NCBI GenBank assembly: GCA_965153455.1
Contig: OZ234499.1
Span: forward strand, 17,728,271-17,792,270
Direction of reading: 5' to 3'
DNA from: Sphagnum compactum
Lineage: Eukaryota > Bryophyta > Sphagnopsida > Sphagnales
DNA length: 64,000 nucleotides
Made by a program: the position numbers and the translations under genes. Positions 1 to 12,705 of this stretch are shown here, piece after piece. Within the stretch, counting starts at the first letter, position 1, and every line of letters starts with the position of its first letter. The notes below the pieces were generated by a model, which was not told the DNA's origin, made no database searches, and was given only the letters and a program-made list of their open reading frames with translations.

Positions 1-2812
1 GGCAATTTTCAATGCTATGAAATAGTAGAATATTAAAGGAATATTTTTATTAAAATTGAAAATATTATAGATATATTTTCGTTATATTTTCATATTTCAA
101 TTCTTGGCACTTTATTTACATTGAAATGAATCATTAAAAAATCATTAAATTGCATCATATTTTTTCGTATGTTACTTCAAAAATATTGAAATAACCTCCC
201 TTGGATGAAAACTTGATTACAACCCAAAAAAAAAAGAATCAAAATTACCACAATTAAAACAACATAAGAAGGTTTCATAGAATCAGTGAGGTACGTAACC
301 AATGTTGTAATTGTTTTCAAAGATGATACAGTAAACATTTTATATGTTCTAAATATATCAAAAAAAAATTTGTTTGTAAATATGTTTGATAATAAATGTG
401 GGTTTTTAATTTCTTTTCAAAATAGCCAATATTATGTTTACATTTTGAATAGTTCATTCAAAGTCTTTGCCACTTGAGTAATGAAGATCATTCAAATGGG
501 CTATATAAATTGAATGTGTCTAAAGAATTAATTTTCAATTATTTGACTTGAATATGGCCTTATAGTTTTGACGCATAAACCACAAAAACCTAGACCTATT
601 GTAGCAAATGAATATTTTCTAACATTACTTATCAAGCTTGAGCTTTAAACAAAACTTAGTTTCAAAAAGTTCTTAAGAAAATACGCATTGCAAAACATAA
701 CCATTTGACTTGAAACATGTTAATATTTCTAAATCCGATATCTATCACCATCAAATTTCCTAAGGGGGACATTACTTGAAAAAAATAGAAAATATGTGAA
801 TAAAAAATTGTTGGTTGTTGGGTAAAATATAAATTAATTAGTTCAAAAATAAGGTTATGTATATTTTGAAAATAAAATTACAATTAATATAGGGTATGTG
901 TAAATCTTTAATATTATTATTATTTAATTAAAAATAGCATGTGCATTAAAGATTTAAGGTATTAGTTGTTAATAGGTTAATTATTGTAAAATAATGTCTT
1001 AAATAATTGTATAGGGTGATTATAGGGTCAATAACTATGAAAAGTGTAAACACATATATTGGTAAATTTTTGATGCAACTTTTTTGGATGAATTTGTGAC
1101 TATTAAAAAGTTTGTAAATTATAGTTGTTTTCATTTTAATTATAGTCCATGGTTTCATTTTTGCTTTTAGCTCCAAAATTTTCTAGCTTCAAAATGTTTT
1201 TAATTAAAATTTTAAAATTAATATATCATATTGAAATTGGATGCCAATTTTTTTTTATAATCAAATATAGGGTGGCTAAAATATAAGCATATTAAAAAAT
1301 AAGATAATAATAAAGTGGGAAAAAATATAAATCCAAAACCTAATACCCCAAAAATAGTTGTTTGACACAATGTGTAGGTCACAAAAATAAAATTAAGTGT
1401 CCCCCTAATCAAATCTCTTTGTGGAGCAAAGTACATATTGAGCTTCATTGAGGATTAAAAATCACTTTGATTTTGTCTATTTTTTTCCCAAAAAAATTAA
1501 ATCGTGATTTAGATAGGTTTTGAGTTTAAGTAAAGAGGGAAATTATAAACTCCTTCTTTTCTTTAGTTTTTCAAGGAACATGACATTCAACAACAATGAA
1601 CATGCAAATTAGTATTTAGATTGAATTCAAAACTATGACATTGTTAAAACAAAGTGCACAAGTAATGTGCAAGAACTATGTTTGTGAATAATTATTACAA
1701 ATTGAATTGTAAGTTCAATGAAGATAAATAGGAAAAAAATTTCAAACCACCAAATCTAACAATCTCATTTGCCTAGAATGAAATCTTTAGGCTTAAACAC
1801 GACCCTATTTTGCTAATCATAAAAAATAATGATCCCTCCTTACCATTTCCATTGATCCTCTAAAATTCTCACAAACCTACCAAACCCTATTACAAATGTA
1901 AAATATTAATTTACTCCATATAATTAATTAATGAAAATTCAGGCAACCAAATCAAGCAATTTTATCAGCACATAAAAAAATTCCTTCACATGTACACACA
2001 AGCCTATTTCATACTCTCTCTATATATATTGGTACACTAATACTATAACCCTTGTTTGTCGTGGATGCAAAATGAATGGCAATGAACGAAATTAGAATTT
2101 CATGCATAGACATCATGGTTTATCCGTGAGTGACAATGTAGGTGATGTTGGATGAACTTCTTTTATTATGTACAAAAAATGAACATTCATGAATGAACCC
2201 ATGAATCATGGAATACGCTCTATGAACATCAAATGAAATATCTTATGTTAATAACTAATTCTCAAATTCCTAAATATGTGTTGTATGATCTAAGTTGGCA
2301 TTGGTTGATCGATGTCAATTGGTCCCTAAATCATGTTTTCAGTTTTTTTCATATAATGCAAACTTCACCATCTCGTTCCCTCAATGTATCAATAGTAATT
2401 CTCATATAACAATGTATAACATAAACTTCATCTCATTATATTGTGTATCTAATAGTGACTCTCATTTTACTATAATCAAAATCACAAGTAGATACCATCC
2501 TGTTTTTCTACAGAGCGGCCATAACACCCTAAAAAGTGTGTTTTACTTTCAATATAAAAGCAATTGGAACCTCTGCAAAGAAAAGTGCCAATTGTCAAGA
2601 TGATTTGTCCAAAGTTCCTACACAAACTTAATTTTGTTGCAATCAGAATATTCATCTACAATGTTAACAATGACGTCAACTTTCAAAAGGAAAAGATGAC
2701 TTCAAACTGTATGAAATTGTACAATGCATATCATAATTGTAACCTAATAGTTGCTTAGGGTATAGCACTATGGCTAGGAAATCTGCGGGTTGTATTACCT
2801 CTGGCTATGCTA
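1..2812. other. AT-rich intergenic DNA, no gene seen
   Basis: The stretch is strongly AT-rich with many short A and T runs. Its open frames are short, AT-driven and match no family I know. A short phrase at about 2741-2770 (containing TTGCTTAGGGTAT) recurs diverged at about 3055-3085 inside the last intron of the neighbouring prolyl 4-hydroxylase gene, so a small duplication spans the 3' end of that gene. I see no RNA gene here. Confidence 0.6.
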
Positions 2813-5800
2813 TCATCTGGCAGATACTGGCTTATCCCGGATCCATTTGGTTGCAACCCACTTCTCGCCTTTAGTGACCGGACAGCTCCCATGCAGTGCT
2901 GTCTGTAGGCAGAATGCATGAAAATGGTTATGATCTAGAAATCCAAGCAGAAATTTGTAGAAAGCAAATACAGATGCTGGTTCAACCACGCTTGTGAATT
3001 GAATTAGCACTTTTGCTGATCAACCAACAAAAACTAATTCCATTGATTCTTAGTAGTAACCTAATTATTGCTTAGGGTATTGAGCTACTACCGGATCTTA
3101 GTGTCTGCATGCTCTACAAGGTCTACTATGAGTTCTATGAAGAAACACAGTGCATGATCAATCATCTTCAGCAAAATACATTTCCAATTAGCATATGTCA
3201 TCTGAATATCAATGAATCCAAAAAACTGTTTTAAAGGTAACTGTTGTGTCAGTTTTGGCCAAACCAAAACAAACATGACAAGAATGAGTGAAGACATAAG
3301 CTTATGTGGTCGTAACCTTGCAATCAACCATATCTCACCAGAAGAGTAGTAGTTGCGCTTAGAAATCTGATTTGCAGAAATAGTGTGCATACCTTGTCAA
3401 AAGTGCCATTGGGTAACATTGAATAGAACAGTAAAGCATCCCCTTGTCGAGGCTTGACCTTCAATCCAATGCACTCTTTGTAGTTGTAGCCGATGTTCAT
3501 GTTCTCATAGTTCTGTTGATTCAAGATACAAGGAATCCAAACAAATGTAAGACAAGCATAAATGGAAGGGACCGAAGAGATTGATTCTCCTTTCAAGCTA
3601 GGCTCTGTTGAATTAGTTCCCAAAAGACCATCCTAAAAACTGACAAATTATCTTCTGTATAGTGAAACTGAAAAAAGAGAACCCAAACATTGCAAATCTA
3701 AGTTGGAGGAATATTACTTCAAAGGGAAACATTGTCTCTCCCCCTTCTTCAACATCCGATAGGTACAAAAGAAATGATGCCATCTGAGCAAAAACAACAA
3801 AAAGAGATTACATGTCAATCAAATGAAGTAGCACAATGATGCGTAAGAGCTGAGATATTCAAGCATTGGAAAACTGCAATCAGCACTGCAAACGAAAAGT
3901 GGTCACTAACAAACACTCTCAATTATGGGGCTGACCATGCTGGCCCTATGCTAATGGGATTAAACCATGTGCCAAGTTTGGATGGAGCAGAGAGACAGAC
4001 AGGGCACATTGCCAAACAAGTCTAACCGATCTGAGGAAACATTGGCTACTAAAACTCCATTCATAATACTTTGTTGAGTTTTCAATCAAAGGACTTGATT
4101 AAGAAAAATCAACTCAGAATGCATTGGTCTGATATTCCAAGTGACTCATGGACAATTTGTTCAGAGAAAGGGAGTGAAAGAGGAATACCCGCTGACTATT
4201 CTGAGGTCCATATTCAGCAGGGTCAAAAACATCATAATGGGAGTTGTATTTCTGACCCAATTCATAACGCAGGACATTGAATGCCTACCACATCCCAATC
4301 AAGGTAATTAGTTCAACAGTCTGAAGCACAAGGGACTAATAGAAACAAATAGAGTGAACTCAAAAGTGTCAAACTCCGAGGACATACTTCCTGTCACAAA
4401 TGGCAAGCAACATTTATGACCATGTATTGCAAAAGGACACTGTTTATTTCATTAGAGAGAGCATTTATCAGACATGAGGTTGACTACTTGAAAATGGTGT
4501 CAATTATGTATTCCAAGGAGGGGGATCAATAATGTTTCTACCGATTATGCACATTATGGCACATGAACTTAGCCAACTCCTTGGATCTTATTGTGACCAA
4601 ACAGTAGGACTGCTGTGTCCCATGGACTCTTGTAAGGCTACAACTTGGCATATCAAGGTCACGCATTCTTGCAATTCAGGTCACTGTTACAACTAACAAT
4701 TGAATAACAGGAGCATGCCTGTCTGCATGAGATGCAGTGACTGTGAATTTTAAACCCTGGATTTCAATAAAACAAGAGCATCCTTCCCTAGGCCAGGGTA
4801 ATTTGAGGCTAGTAGGAGCCTATGAAGGAGGAGGCAGACCTCGCCATGAGCTCGAGGTATCATAGTTGCCCTCGCCATTCTCTCCTCTACCCAATCCAAT
4901 GCTCCTGTTTTGTCCTCATTTGCTCTCAAAAATGTCCCTGAGCTGCCTTGAAGTTTCAACAAATACAGTTCAATTCATCAGCTCCATCCTGCTTCTCCAG
5001 AAAAGAGCTCAGTATAAACATGCCCCATTAGATGGACCTTCCTCTCCACTGTAGTTGTCTGTGGATTTCAAGAGGTTTTCATGGACCTTCTTGAGCTCAA
5101 GGGTGTGATTGAGTGGTACATTAAACTTCTCACAGAAGGTGACCCATGATGACATGTGATAATGAGTAGTGAGTCAAGAGATGGCAGACAGTGCAACTGG
5201 CACCCACCTAGTCCGAATGTCTTTAGTTGAGTCAGCTGTCTCTCCTTTCCTCAATGCCAGAGCAGATGGATGCAAACGTCTCTGGGCAAGTGCAATTATT
5301 GCTTCACATTTCTCCTTAGTTGCAAAGTTTGGAAACAGCAATGCACGAGGTTTCCAGCTCAGCACCTGGTGTACAACTAAAGCAAGATGTAAGTGTCATT
5401 GGGTGCACTTCCTGAAGCCTCAATCAACCAGGGTGCAAAAATTGGAGTGCATTTCAGTCTGACAGTGGAAGTAGCTTCTGGGTAAAGCATGAGATGTGAT
5501 AACAGTTATTACTTGTAACTATCAAGTGGCCATTGTCTTCTTTGTGTCTTCCGAAGACTCATACATATCTGACAGTGGCATCAACCCAAAAAACCTCTTG
5601 CAAACTATGGTGAGGTTAAAAAGATGTGGAAGTGCAATGGAAAAATCTCCATCATAAAGCTAGACATGTAACCATGGGTGACTTGGTGAGCCATAAATAA
5701 ACAAACATACCTGGAAATGGAAGGATGAAATTCCAGAGTCACCAGTCTCACCATGCTCAAAAGAAATGGCTTCTTCCCCACCATTGACTGCAAGTAGTTG

Positions 5801-6522
5801 TTGCTGGAACAACCCTTCATTGAGGTTTGAACCTTTATCATCATCCTACTTACACCCACAATAATATGTCAATTTGGACACAACTGGCAATTATAAATAC
5901 ATCTCATGTCCAAGTGAAGCTGGAAAAAACATAGGGGTTAATCTACAGAGGACTGTGTTGATGGGTAGCCTTCAAAGTGATAAAAATTGTGGTCCATTTT
6001 TTTGGGGATACAATCTGCAGAAAGCCGTAATCAAATCTGGGCCAGATCTACCCATTTGGGCAAGGAATGATTAGTATGTATGCCCTAAATAGATGCCTGA
6101 CCTGCATTTTCTTTAGATTTAGCAGCCTTGATTAGGATGCATGTGGAATTCCCTGATCTGATTAGAGACCCACTGGATCCATTAGGGAGTGTGCTGTCAG
6201 ATTCATTTACAAGGCAGTTTGCTGAAATTCATTTGCAATGCAGTTAGGAAAGAACCTTGAATCTGGTGATTTGAGTATGAATGACATGAACCTAATAGTA
6301 TTCAGTTTGCATTTGGTGACTCGTGTGATTTTATCATAACAAGCATTTCTCATTTAGGAGAAGGAAAATAGAACTTGAGTATTGCTTGAAACCACCAACC
6401 TGCGAGAAGAAGGAAGAGCCCCAGAAGCCTGCCAAGAAGAAGAGCGTGCAACACAGCAGCACTAGAGGAAGCGACAGCTTGTAGCGTGAGCCTGATCCAC
6501 TCTTTCCCCTCCTTGATTTCAT
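2813..6522 (-). CDS. P4H: Membrane-anchored prolyl 4-hydroxylase, 8 exons
   Basis: Exons in transcript order: 6522-6400, 5845-5711, 5365-5208, 4942-4840, 4284-4189, 3783-3718, 3512-3393, 2902-2813. All introns are GT-AG, phases agree, and the product is 296 residues, the usual size for plant P4Hs. The family hydroxylates peptidyl proline in secreted proteins such as extensins and arabinogalactan proteins, using Fe(II), 2-oxoglutarate and O2, in the ER/Golgi. Residues about 14-35 form one membrane anchor after a basic N-terminus (type II topology). The iron ligands are visible as H189 and D191 (HYDVFDP) and H271 (LHGSCPV); K281 (GEKW) fits the 2-oxoglutarate-binding lysine. The block YLSDVEEGGETMFP and the phrase KPRQGDALLF are family signatures. 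The start is the first ATG before the anchor. A telo-box-like AAACCCTAAAC lies about 200 bp upstream (near 6730). Nothing suggests loss of function. Confidence 0.95.
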
Positions 6523-7384
6523 TGTCGCTTGAAGCTCTCTGCGATTTAAGTCTCTATCTCTTTCTCTCTGTCTCTGCTGTCTGTGTCTGTATCTGTCGGG
6601 CTTGCAATCACATTGCCACTATACATTCGACCCGGCTCTTGGGCATTTTGTGAAAACTGAACACTAGTTTGCAATGCGACAGAGAATTTGATCTTCCTCC
6701 CCAAACATTACGCTGCTACCCAAGGAAGAAAACCCTAAACACTGCAGCATGAACTCGATGCAAAGCACCAGATCCTCCCAAAGAAAAAAGCCACATGAAA
6801 GGATCTGAGGAATCACAATCATCAAACACTCTACTACTTACTTCTTCTTCTTCCCGCGCACAAAAACAAAACAAAAGAGGGAAAAAGAAAGCCTTCTTCG
6901 ACGCAGATAGAGAGTCGACGACAGACAGAAACCTTTGCCCTTTGTCCGATATTAAGACGCCACTTTTATGGCGCTAACAAGGAGAGGACATAAGAAAAAT
7001 GGCCCTTTCTTTGCAGTAAGAGCGTATTTTTATGGCCCAAGAAATACGCGTCGACAGGAACTGTTTCTCTCTCTTCGGGAAACAGCCACATTTGTGGCGG
7101 CGATATTGCGATGAGAAGAGGAAGCGACTGCGGGGGACGGACGAGGGAAATGGAAGTCTTTGTCTGCCCGCTACCATATCTGTAGTTGCTTTCTGGTTTT
7201 CTGCTGGATTTGCAACTGCGAGGATGCTGCGGGGATGCTACATGGTGCAGAGGCAGGGTGTATGCGGATCGAGATTCGACTCTGATGACGTGCAGACTAG
7301 TGGTATTATTGTCCTCCTCCTCTGTGGCCAGGTGCAGCTCAGCGTTTGTCGATTCTGATGGTGATGGTGCAGATTCGTACTTAT
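6523..7384. promoter_or_regulatory. Upstream region of prolyl 4-hydroxylase
   Basis: The DNA just upstream of the minus-strand start (6540-6600) is a CT-rich run on the plus strand, i.e. GA-rich in the likely 5' leader. A telomere-type AAACCCTAAAC lies near 6730; such boxes are common in promoters of constitutively expressed plant genes. Plus-strand frames from 7032 overlap minus-strand frames and match nothing I recognise. Transcription start sites cannot be placed from sequence. Confidence 0.4.
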
Positions 7385-7690
7385 ATTCTACTCCTGCTTG
7401 TCATCTTCTTCTGCTTGTTCTTCCTGATCATTCTCTTCTTGATTTATTTTGCAATGCGCGATGCATCATCGATTAGATCGTACGTATATTCTTCTTCTGC
7501 TTTTCTTCTTGTGCTGCTTGTTCTTCCTGATCACTCTCTTCTTTGATTGATGATCCGATGCGCGATGCATATAAGGATGATGATGATGCTGATGGAATGG
7601 TAGTTATATTCTTCTTCTGCTTCTCTTCTGCTGCTGTTGCTTGTTCTTCCTGATCATTCTCTTCTTTGATTTATAATCGCATGCACGAGA
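7385..7690. repeat. Three-unit tandem repeat, about 110 bp per unit
   Basis: Three diverged units each contain TTGTTCTTCCTGATCA followed by CTCTTCTTTGATT and a region with ATGCGCGATGCAT or a decayed form of it. The units start near 7385, 7486 and 7602. The short open frames over this block follow the CTT-rich composition and are not convincing genes. Confidence 0.6.
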
Positions 7691-7934
7691 AGCTCTAGTT
7701 GTAGAAAAAAATTCTAATTCACAACTTCAAAGTCTGGTTCCGCATCTTCCGGCTGGAACTCTTTGCCTTTTTCTCTTGTCCCTACTCTCCAAAATTTTGA
7801 AAGTCCGCTTGTTGGAAATTCTTGGTGTTCATGTCTACGCCTGCAAAAGAAGAAGATTATCGCATGCCAAAAACCTTACCTGCCGGCGCATCATGGATCA
7901 TAAGAATCGCATTTTGTTGTTGGTTGACGATTGC

Positions 7935-8316
7935 TCACCAAAGTCAGGTTCGACTTTCGATTTGGCTGCAGGAGATTTTTCAAAGGAATCATCCTCGCAA
8001 CATTTGTCACTGTTCTCTGTGAAGCTTACAATCAGCATGGATAAAAGCCATGAGGCTGTGCCCCTTCCGATTTATATCCGTGTTCGATGAGAACAAACAT
8101 GTACTGGTTTGGTGTGGGTTTAGGGTTTACCAAAGATTGGTCACCAAAGTAGAGTTCTTTGTCGACTTTCGATTTGGCTGCAGGAGACTTTTTGAACGAA
8201 TCATCCTAGAGGAACATTTCTCACATTTCTCAGAAGATCATAATCGTGGTTAGGAGCCATGGGCTGTGCCCTTCTGTCCGTGTTTGATGACTAAAAGATG
8301 TACTGGTTTGGTGTGT
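7935..8316. repeat. Tandem duplication of about 200 bp
   Basis: Two adjacent diverged copies share CACCAAAGT, GACTTTCGATTTGGCTGCAG, a GGCTGTGCCC phrase and TGTACTGGTTTGGTGTG. The last phrase lies at 8100 and again at 8299, giving a period of about 199 bp. No protein family is recognised in any frame. Confidence 0.65.
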
Positions 8317-8565
8317 CAGCAGATACAGCCTCTTTCTATCATCTTGTTGATTCCAAAGGAAGAATTGAGAACCTCAGGAATTTCTTTCCAGAACTGTTGC
8401 TGTCCCTACCTCTGCATCCAGTTTTGGAGGTTCAATATATGACCCTGTGGTTTGTTGTTTGTTCCTTCCATTTGCAGTTCACTGCTGAGCATTATTTCAG
8501 CATTGAGGTGAGCTTCAAGGGCTCTGGCTTCACCTGCTGTATTGAATGAGCCTGTGTTGCGCCAT

Positions 8566-11022
8566 CAGGAGCTGATGAAGTCCATAGACTGGAGTAATAA
8601 CAGCCAGTCACTGCCATTTATAGGATGAAGGTGATGGTCTGATAATTTGTGAGTTACACTAATAAAACTATGACCATGCTCCTTTTTGTCATGTTTATTT
8701 TTGGGCAAGTTTGCTGGAACTGATGGAATTTTCTCTAAAATCCCATAGATATTGTGTATTTGAATGAGGGCTCTGTCTCCATTTCCTGAAGAATGCATGT
8801 ACTTTTTGTCAGTCTGACAGTGTCCTTGGAAAAGAAATTGGAGTGATTGATGCTTCAACTGACTCTGACCAGCAGCATTCCCATTGATGCCTGCAGCTCA
8901 TCATCCTTTCTTTTGATCACCACCATGATTCTGGATGTGTGACATCATGGTGCCCTTCCATTCAAGAGACTTTCATCAACCTCCAAAACACTAACAGAAG
9001 AAGGTGTCTGGCCACACAAATGTGCACGTTCTGGACTCAATTCAATGCAGCTGTGAAAATTGTCCAAGTGTTGGTGATTAGCTGGGTTTGAAATTTGGTG
9101 GTACCAACAACACTTCTGAATTTTCCCAGCTGCATTGAAATGGAAAGTCGAATTTTTGCACATGCAACTGTAACACACACTACATGACCAATGTCACCAG
9201 AGTTGCTGCTTCTCAAACTGGTTAGCTTTTTAAGACCTGTTTTGCCAGGATATTTTGGGCATCATTTGTGTACATGAGCCATTAGCAGAGTACCAACTGC
9301 TTATAAAGATTTTGTTGAAATTCGGATTTGAAAATTCTGATAGCATGATTTTCTCGAGTATTAACTGATATCATAACTCAATCTTCTTCCTGTTCCTTCC
9401 CAAAATGTGAAACTCAGGAAGCGGATTTTGTTCAATTTGTTGCTATAAATTTTGACCAGATTATCACATAATAATTTACATCCATCATCAGGAGCTGATG
9501 GAGTTAATGGAGAGTAATGACAACTAGTTGCTGCAATATGTGATGAAGGTGATGGTCTGATGCTTTTAAGAGTGACACTTTCAAGGTCGCAACCAGTGTT
9601 GTGCAGTTCTTTGATTTTGTTAATAACCCCTGGTTCCGGGTTTTTATAATTTTAGAAATCAAAAGAGCCTTTGTGTTTGGCTGGGTTGTTGATTTGCAAA
9701 ATGCAGTTTCATGAACAGTGCTCTCGTTGAATTTCTATAGATGTGCATTAACGTGGATGTAGGAGAAGATGAGGTACCAGAGGGGAATTGCCCAAGAAGA
9801 AAAGATCAGAAGCTCTATCTTGTCTGTCTGTTTGTTTTACATGTGCTCAGTTTTCCAGCTACTTGTTTCATAGCTTGAGATTCAGGAATTGTGGAAATTG
9901 ATTTCGGATATTGAACAGATAGTTCAGGATTCACTTTTTTCTGGCAGGGGGAGTTCTGAATGCATTTGCCACCGTTTATGCCTTGTACAGGAGTAAAGAT
10001 GGAGCGTGTATATGAGGATGCACACCTGTGATATGGTTTCTTGGATAGTGATGATGCTTCAAGGCCATTTGTCATGCATGTGCATTGGTAACAAAGGTCT
10101 CAGACAAATTTGAACTAATCTTCAGATATAGAAAACAGATTCCATTTTTCTTATTACAGTGAGAAGCTGCTCACTTCATTTGTACTTGATTGGCACGACT
10201 CCTGGTAGTCCATCCTGCATTTCAATAAATCTGCAGCTGTACAACAATGGGACCATGTAGGCCTCACTAAAGAATCAGAAGTCTGCTGTTGTCAAACATG
10301 AGGAAAAAGGTCACTGCCTCAGACTCCAATCATCTGGCTGTTTACTGATCATTCTCAAGCAGATTCTGTGACAACACTACCAGAGATTTTCAAGATATGC
10401 AATTTCATTCTCTTCTCCACTTTACGACCTCTCATTTCAGCAGAGTGGCTTTTAATTAAGTCTGAAGACAGGACTTTCTCCAGAGAGATCCAGGAATGAA
10501 GAAGATTAACAAGCAGACTAGGAATGCCTTACCTGTGAACCATGACCTCCTTTCAGCAGCTTGCTCTCCAAGGTACAAATACGGGTGGTTGTCACAGCTC
10601 AACTTTCTAAGAAGAGATCAAGGGGTCAGAAAAAAAACTCATCCAGGAGAAGAATGTCTCGCTGAGAGATCTGCCCTTATTGAGATTCTGTCAGAAATTG
10701 GAAAGTATAGCACATTGCCATGTCCCTACAGCTTGCCATAGGGAACAGAAGAATGCAAAACACAGAATTATGTATGATTACATACACAAAACTAGATTCA
10801 GTGTATTGCTAATACAATCAAGAGAATAATGAAACATGGATCACAATCTTTTGGCTCTTAGATTTTGAGCCCAACTTAGACTTCGGAATCGTGGAGATAA
10901 TATAATTATCTTGCCAGTATAGTCAGTCCACCATCATAGATATCTTGCTAAGAGACTGGAAATTTTGAGCTTTGGTTCTCATAACAATACCAATACAGAC
11001 AAAATACCAAGTTTGAAAGGAA
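8566..11022. other. Intergenic DNA between P4H and B12D with diverged repeats
   Basis: No convincing exon was found on either strand. Two diverged copies of a phrase built on CATCAGGAGCTGATG plus GATGAAGGTGATGGTCTGAT lie near 8566-8645 and 9488-9560. A second phrase, GCAGTTCTTTGATTTTGTTA, near 9600 recurs near 50665 next to a pseudogene. The segment 10480-10745 has a plus-strand frame of 81 codons without any recognised motif. Confidence 0.5.
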
Positions 11023-12705
11023 TCACTTTGTGTCACCCAAATAGCTGTTGAGTGTGGGCATGATCTCTGGTTTGCAATGTTTCAAATACTCTCGTAAACC
11101 ATGATCCTTGTACAGCTTTCCCTCCTTATAGTTATCAAGAATACCAGCTGCCCGATCTTCCTTGCTTATTCTGTGAGAGAGAGATGTGCAAAGAAAAACC
11201 AACAGCAGCAGTACATTTTAGTATGTGATGTGAGTCAGATTTCAAGGTGGTTCAGTTGGAGCTCTCAAAAAAAGATGCAAAACAAGACTTTGCCATATAT
11301 GAAAATATGGCATGCAAGGAAATTCACTACAAGTTGTAGGTGCTGGTCCAGAAATGGTGATGAACAGACCTGACATCAGGGTTGATTGCAATATTGCGTG
11401 CTACTGCGAAGCCACAGATGCCAAGAGCCCCTCCAATGGCTGCAAACAACGGGAAGATCTGTTTTCACAGCCAGCAGGTCCATAAGCTCAATATGAACCT
11501 GAACTTGAGCTTCGTTAGGACTCCTATCCCTCACAACGTCTGCCCTTTGCAGGAAGAGCTCCGCTGCAGCAAATCCTTAACAACAAGCAAACAACGGGAA
11601 GATTTTTTTCACAGCCAACAGGTCCATTCAAGGTTACAGTAGCCTAATAGCATCTTTCCATGAGGCTGCTGTGATCACAGCAGCCTGAGGGAGAGCCACT
11701 GACATAGGGCCTTGTTTCTTACTGCAAAGACAGTCTCTTTCCTTTGGAGAGCTGCAAACGCGTTGAAATATGTAATTAATCATGGTAGGAACTCTGGGAA
11801 CAAATGTTCTCATGAAAACAAAGACAGATGTCACTATATGGTGAGTCACAGCTCTCACAAGCTCCAGCAATTGGTCAATGCTTGACCAGTAGAGCTGTGA
11901 GATGATTGTTAGCACAGCTAGTTGGAAAAACAGAATAGAAAGCTGATGTGATCACATCAGCTCAATGGAAAGATGTCCTAAGGCTCATCTACCGTGAAAG
12001 AACTACACGCCACTAGTAAACTTGGACTCGAATTTCCTTAGGATTCCTATCCCTCACGATGTCCGCTCGTTGCACGAACAGCATCGCTGCAGCAAATCCT
12101 TAAAAGCAACCACGCAGTAATCATACTACTGCTTTCTCTCCCTTTGACTGATCTTCCCGCGCAGTCAATCGATTGAACAAACATCTCTCAGTTTTGGACT
12201 TAAGAGGAATCAATTCCTCCTCTACGGCAAGCAACACTGTGACTAGAAGCAAAACAGCCGAGCATCTTTAGGCAACAAGGAAGAAAAGAATTACATCACT
12301 GCAGTGCTCATCAATCCAGCTACTGCAGCGATACAATGTAACAAACTTTTTTTAAATGAATCCAGATCTCCTAGTGAAGCCTGGAAATTACAACCAACCA
12401 AAAATAAAAACCGGAGACCGGCGATACCTCGAGACAAGAAAAAATCATCCTTCGATTTAATTGCCAAAAAGCACGCTTACTACAGATACACAACGGAGAG
12501 TGAAAATCAGACGAAATCCGCTTCCTACAACATCGGCTCCGGTGTTGCACCGCAGATGGAAAAAACCAAACAAAGACCCCCGCCCCGGAAGCGTGGGAAA
12601 AAAAAGATCGAAGGAAAAAATAAATCAAAAGAAATCAGACGAGAACGGAGAGCAGTAGCTTGCCTCAGGTCTGATCCAACGCTTGCTCCAAGATGTCTGC
12701 GCCAT
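11023..12705 (-). CDS. B12D: B12D-like mitochondrial protein, 3 exons
   Basis: Exons in transcript order: 12705-12664 (14 codons, ending WIRPE), 11458-11370 and 11170-11023. The product is 92 residues, typical for the plant B12D family (NADH-ubiquinone reductase MLRQ-type domain). These are small single-span proteins of the mitochondrial inner membrane, linked to respiration and to germination or low-oxygen responses in seed plants. The membrane segment is the Gly/Ala-rich stretch around FAAIGGALGICGFAVARN; the family phrase NPDV, a charged KEDRAAGILDNY block and a C-terminal PEIMPTLNSYLG follow. Intron 1 begins with GC (GAG|GCAAGC), a strong non-canonical GC-AG donor, and is the only reading that gives RPE followed by IFPLFAA in frame. 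The ATG at 12705 is the first in frame. The first exon alone would have been missed as too short. Confidence 0.9.
11441..11630. repeat. Duplicated B12D exon 2 splice-acceptor region
   Basis: The phrase AAACAACGGGAAGAT, then TTTTCACAGCC and CAGGTCCAT, lies at 11441-11483 over the first bases of exon 2 and its acceptor. It recurs at 11587-11630 inside intron 1. On the transcribed strand the second copy has lost the AG directly before ATCTTCCC (it reads AAAAATCTTCC), so it should not act as an acceptor. Confidence 0.7.
11501..12104. repeat. Direct repeat pair (about 80 bp) inside B12D intron 1
   Basis: The copies at 11501-11582 and 12024-12104 share CCTATCCCTCAC and CGCTGCAGCAAATCCTTAA with scattered differences between. 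They bracket the inverted-repeat element at 11651-11975. Confidence 0.65.
11651..11975. mobile_element. Short inverted-repeat element with palindromic ends
   Basis: Left arm 11651-11687 and right arm 11940-11975 are reverse complements with a few mismatches. They start CATCTTTCCA and end TGGAAAGATG. Each arm also holds its own perfect palindrome: 11663-11686 with core GCTGCTGTGATCACAGCAGC, and 11941-11962 with core CTGATGTGATCACATCAG. No clear target-site duplication was found, so a MITE or foldback element is inferred rather than shown. It lies inside B12D intron 1. Confidence 0.6.

Noticed and set aside
11663-11962. TGTGATCACA as a bacterial CRP site.
   Set aside because: The context is a plant intron; the match comes from the palindromic arms of an inverted-repeat element.
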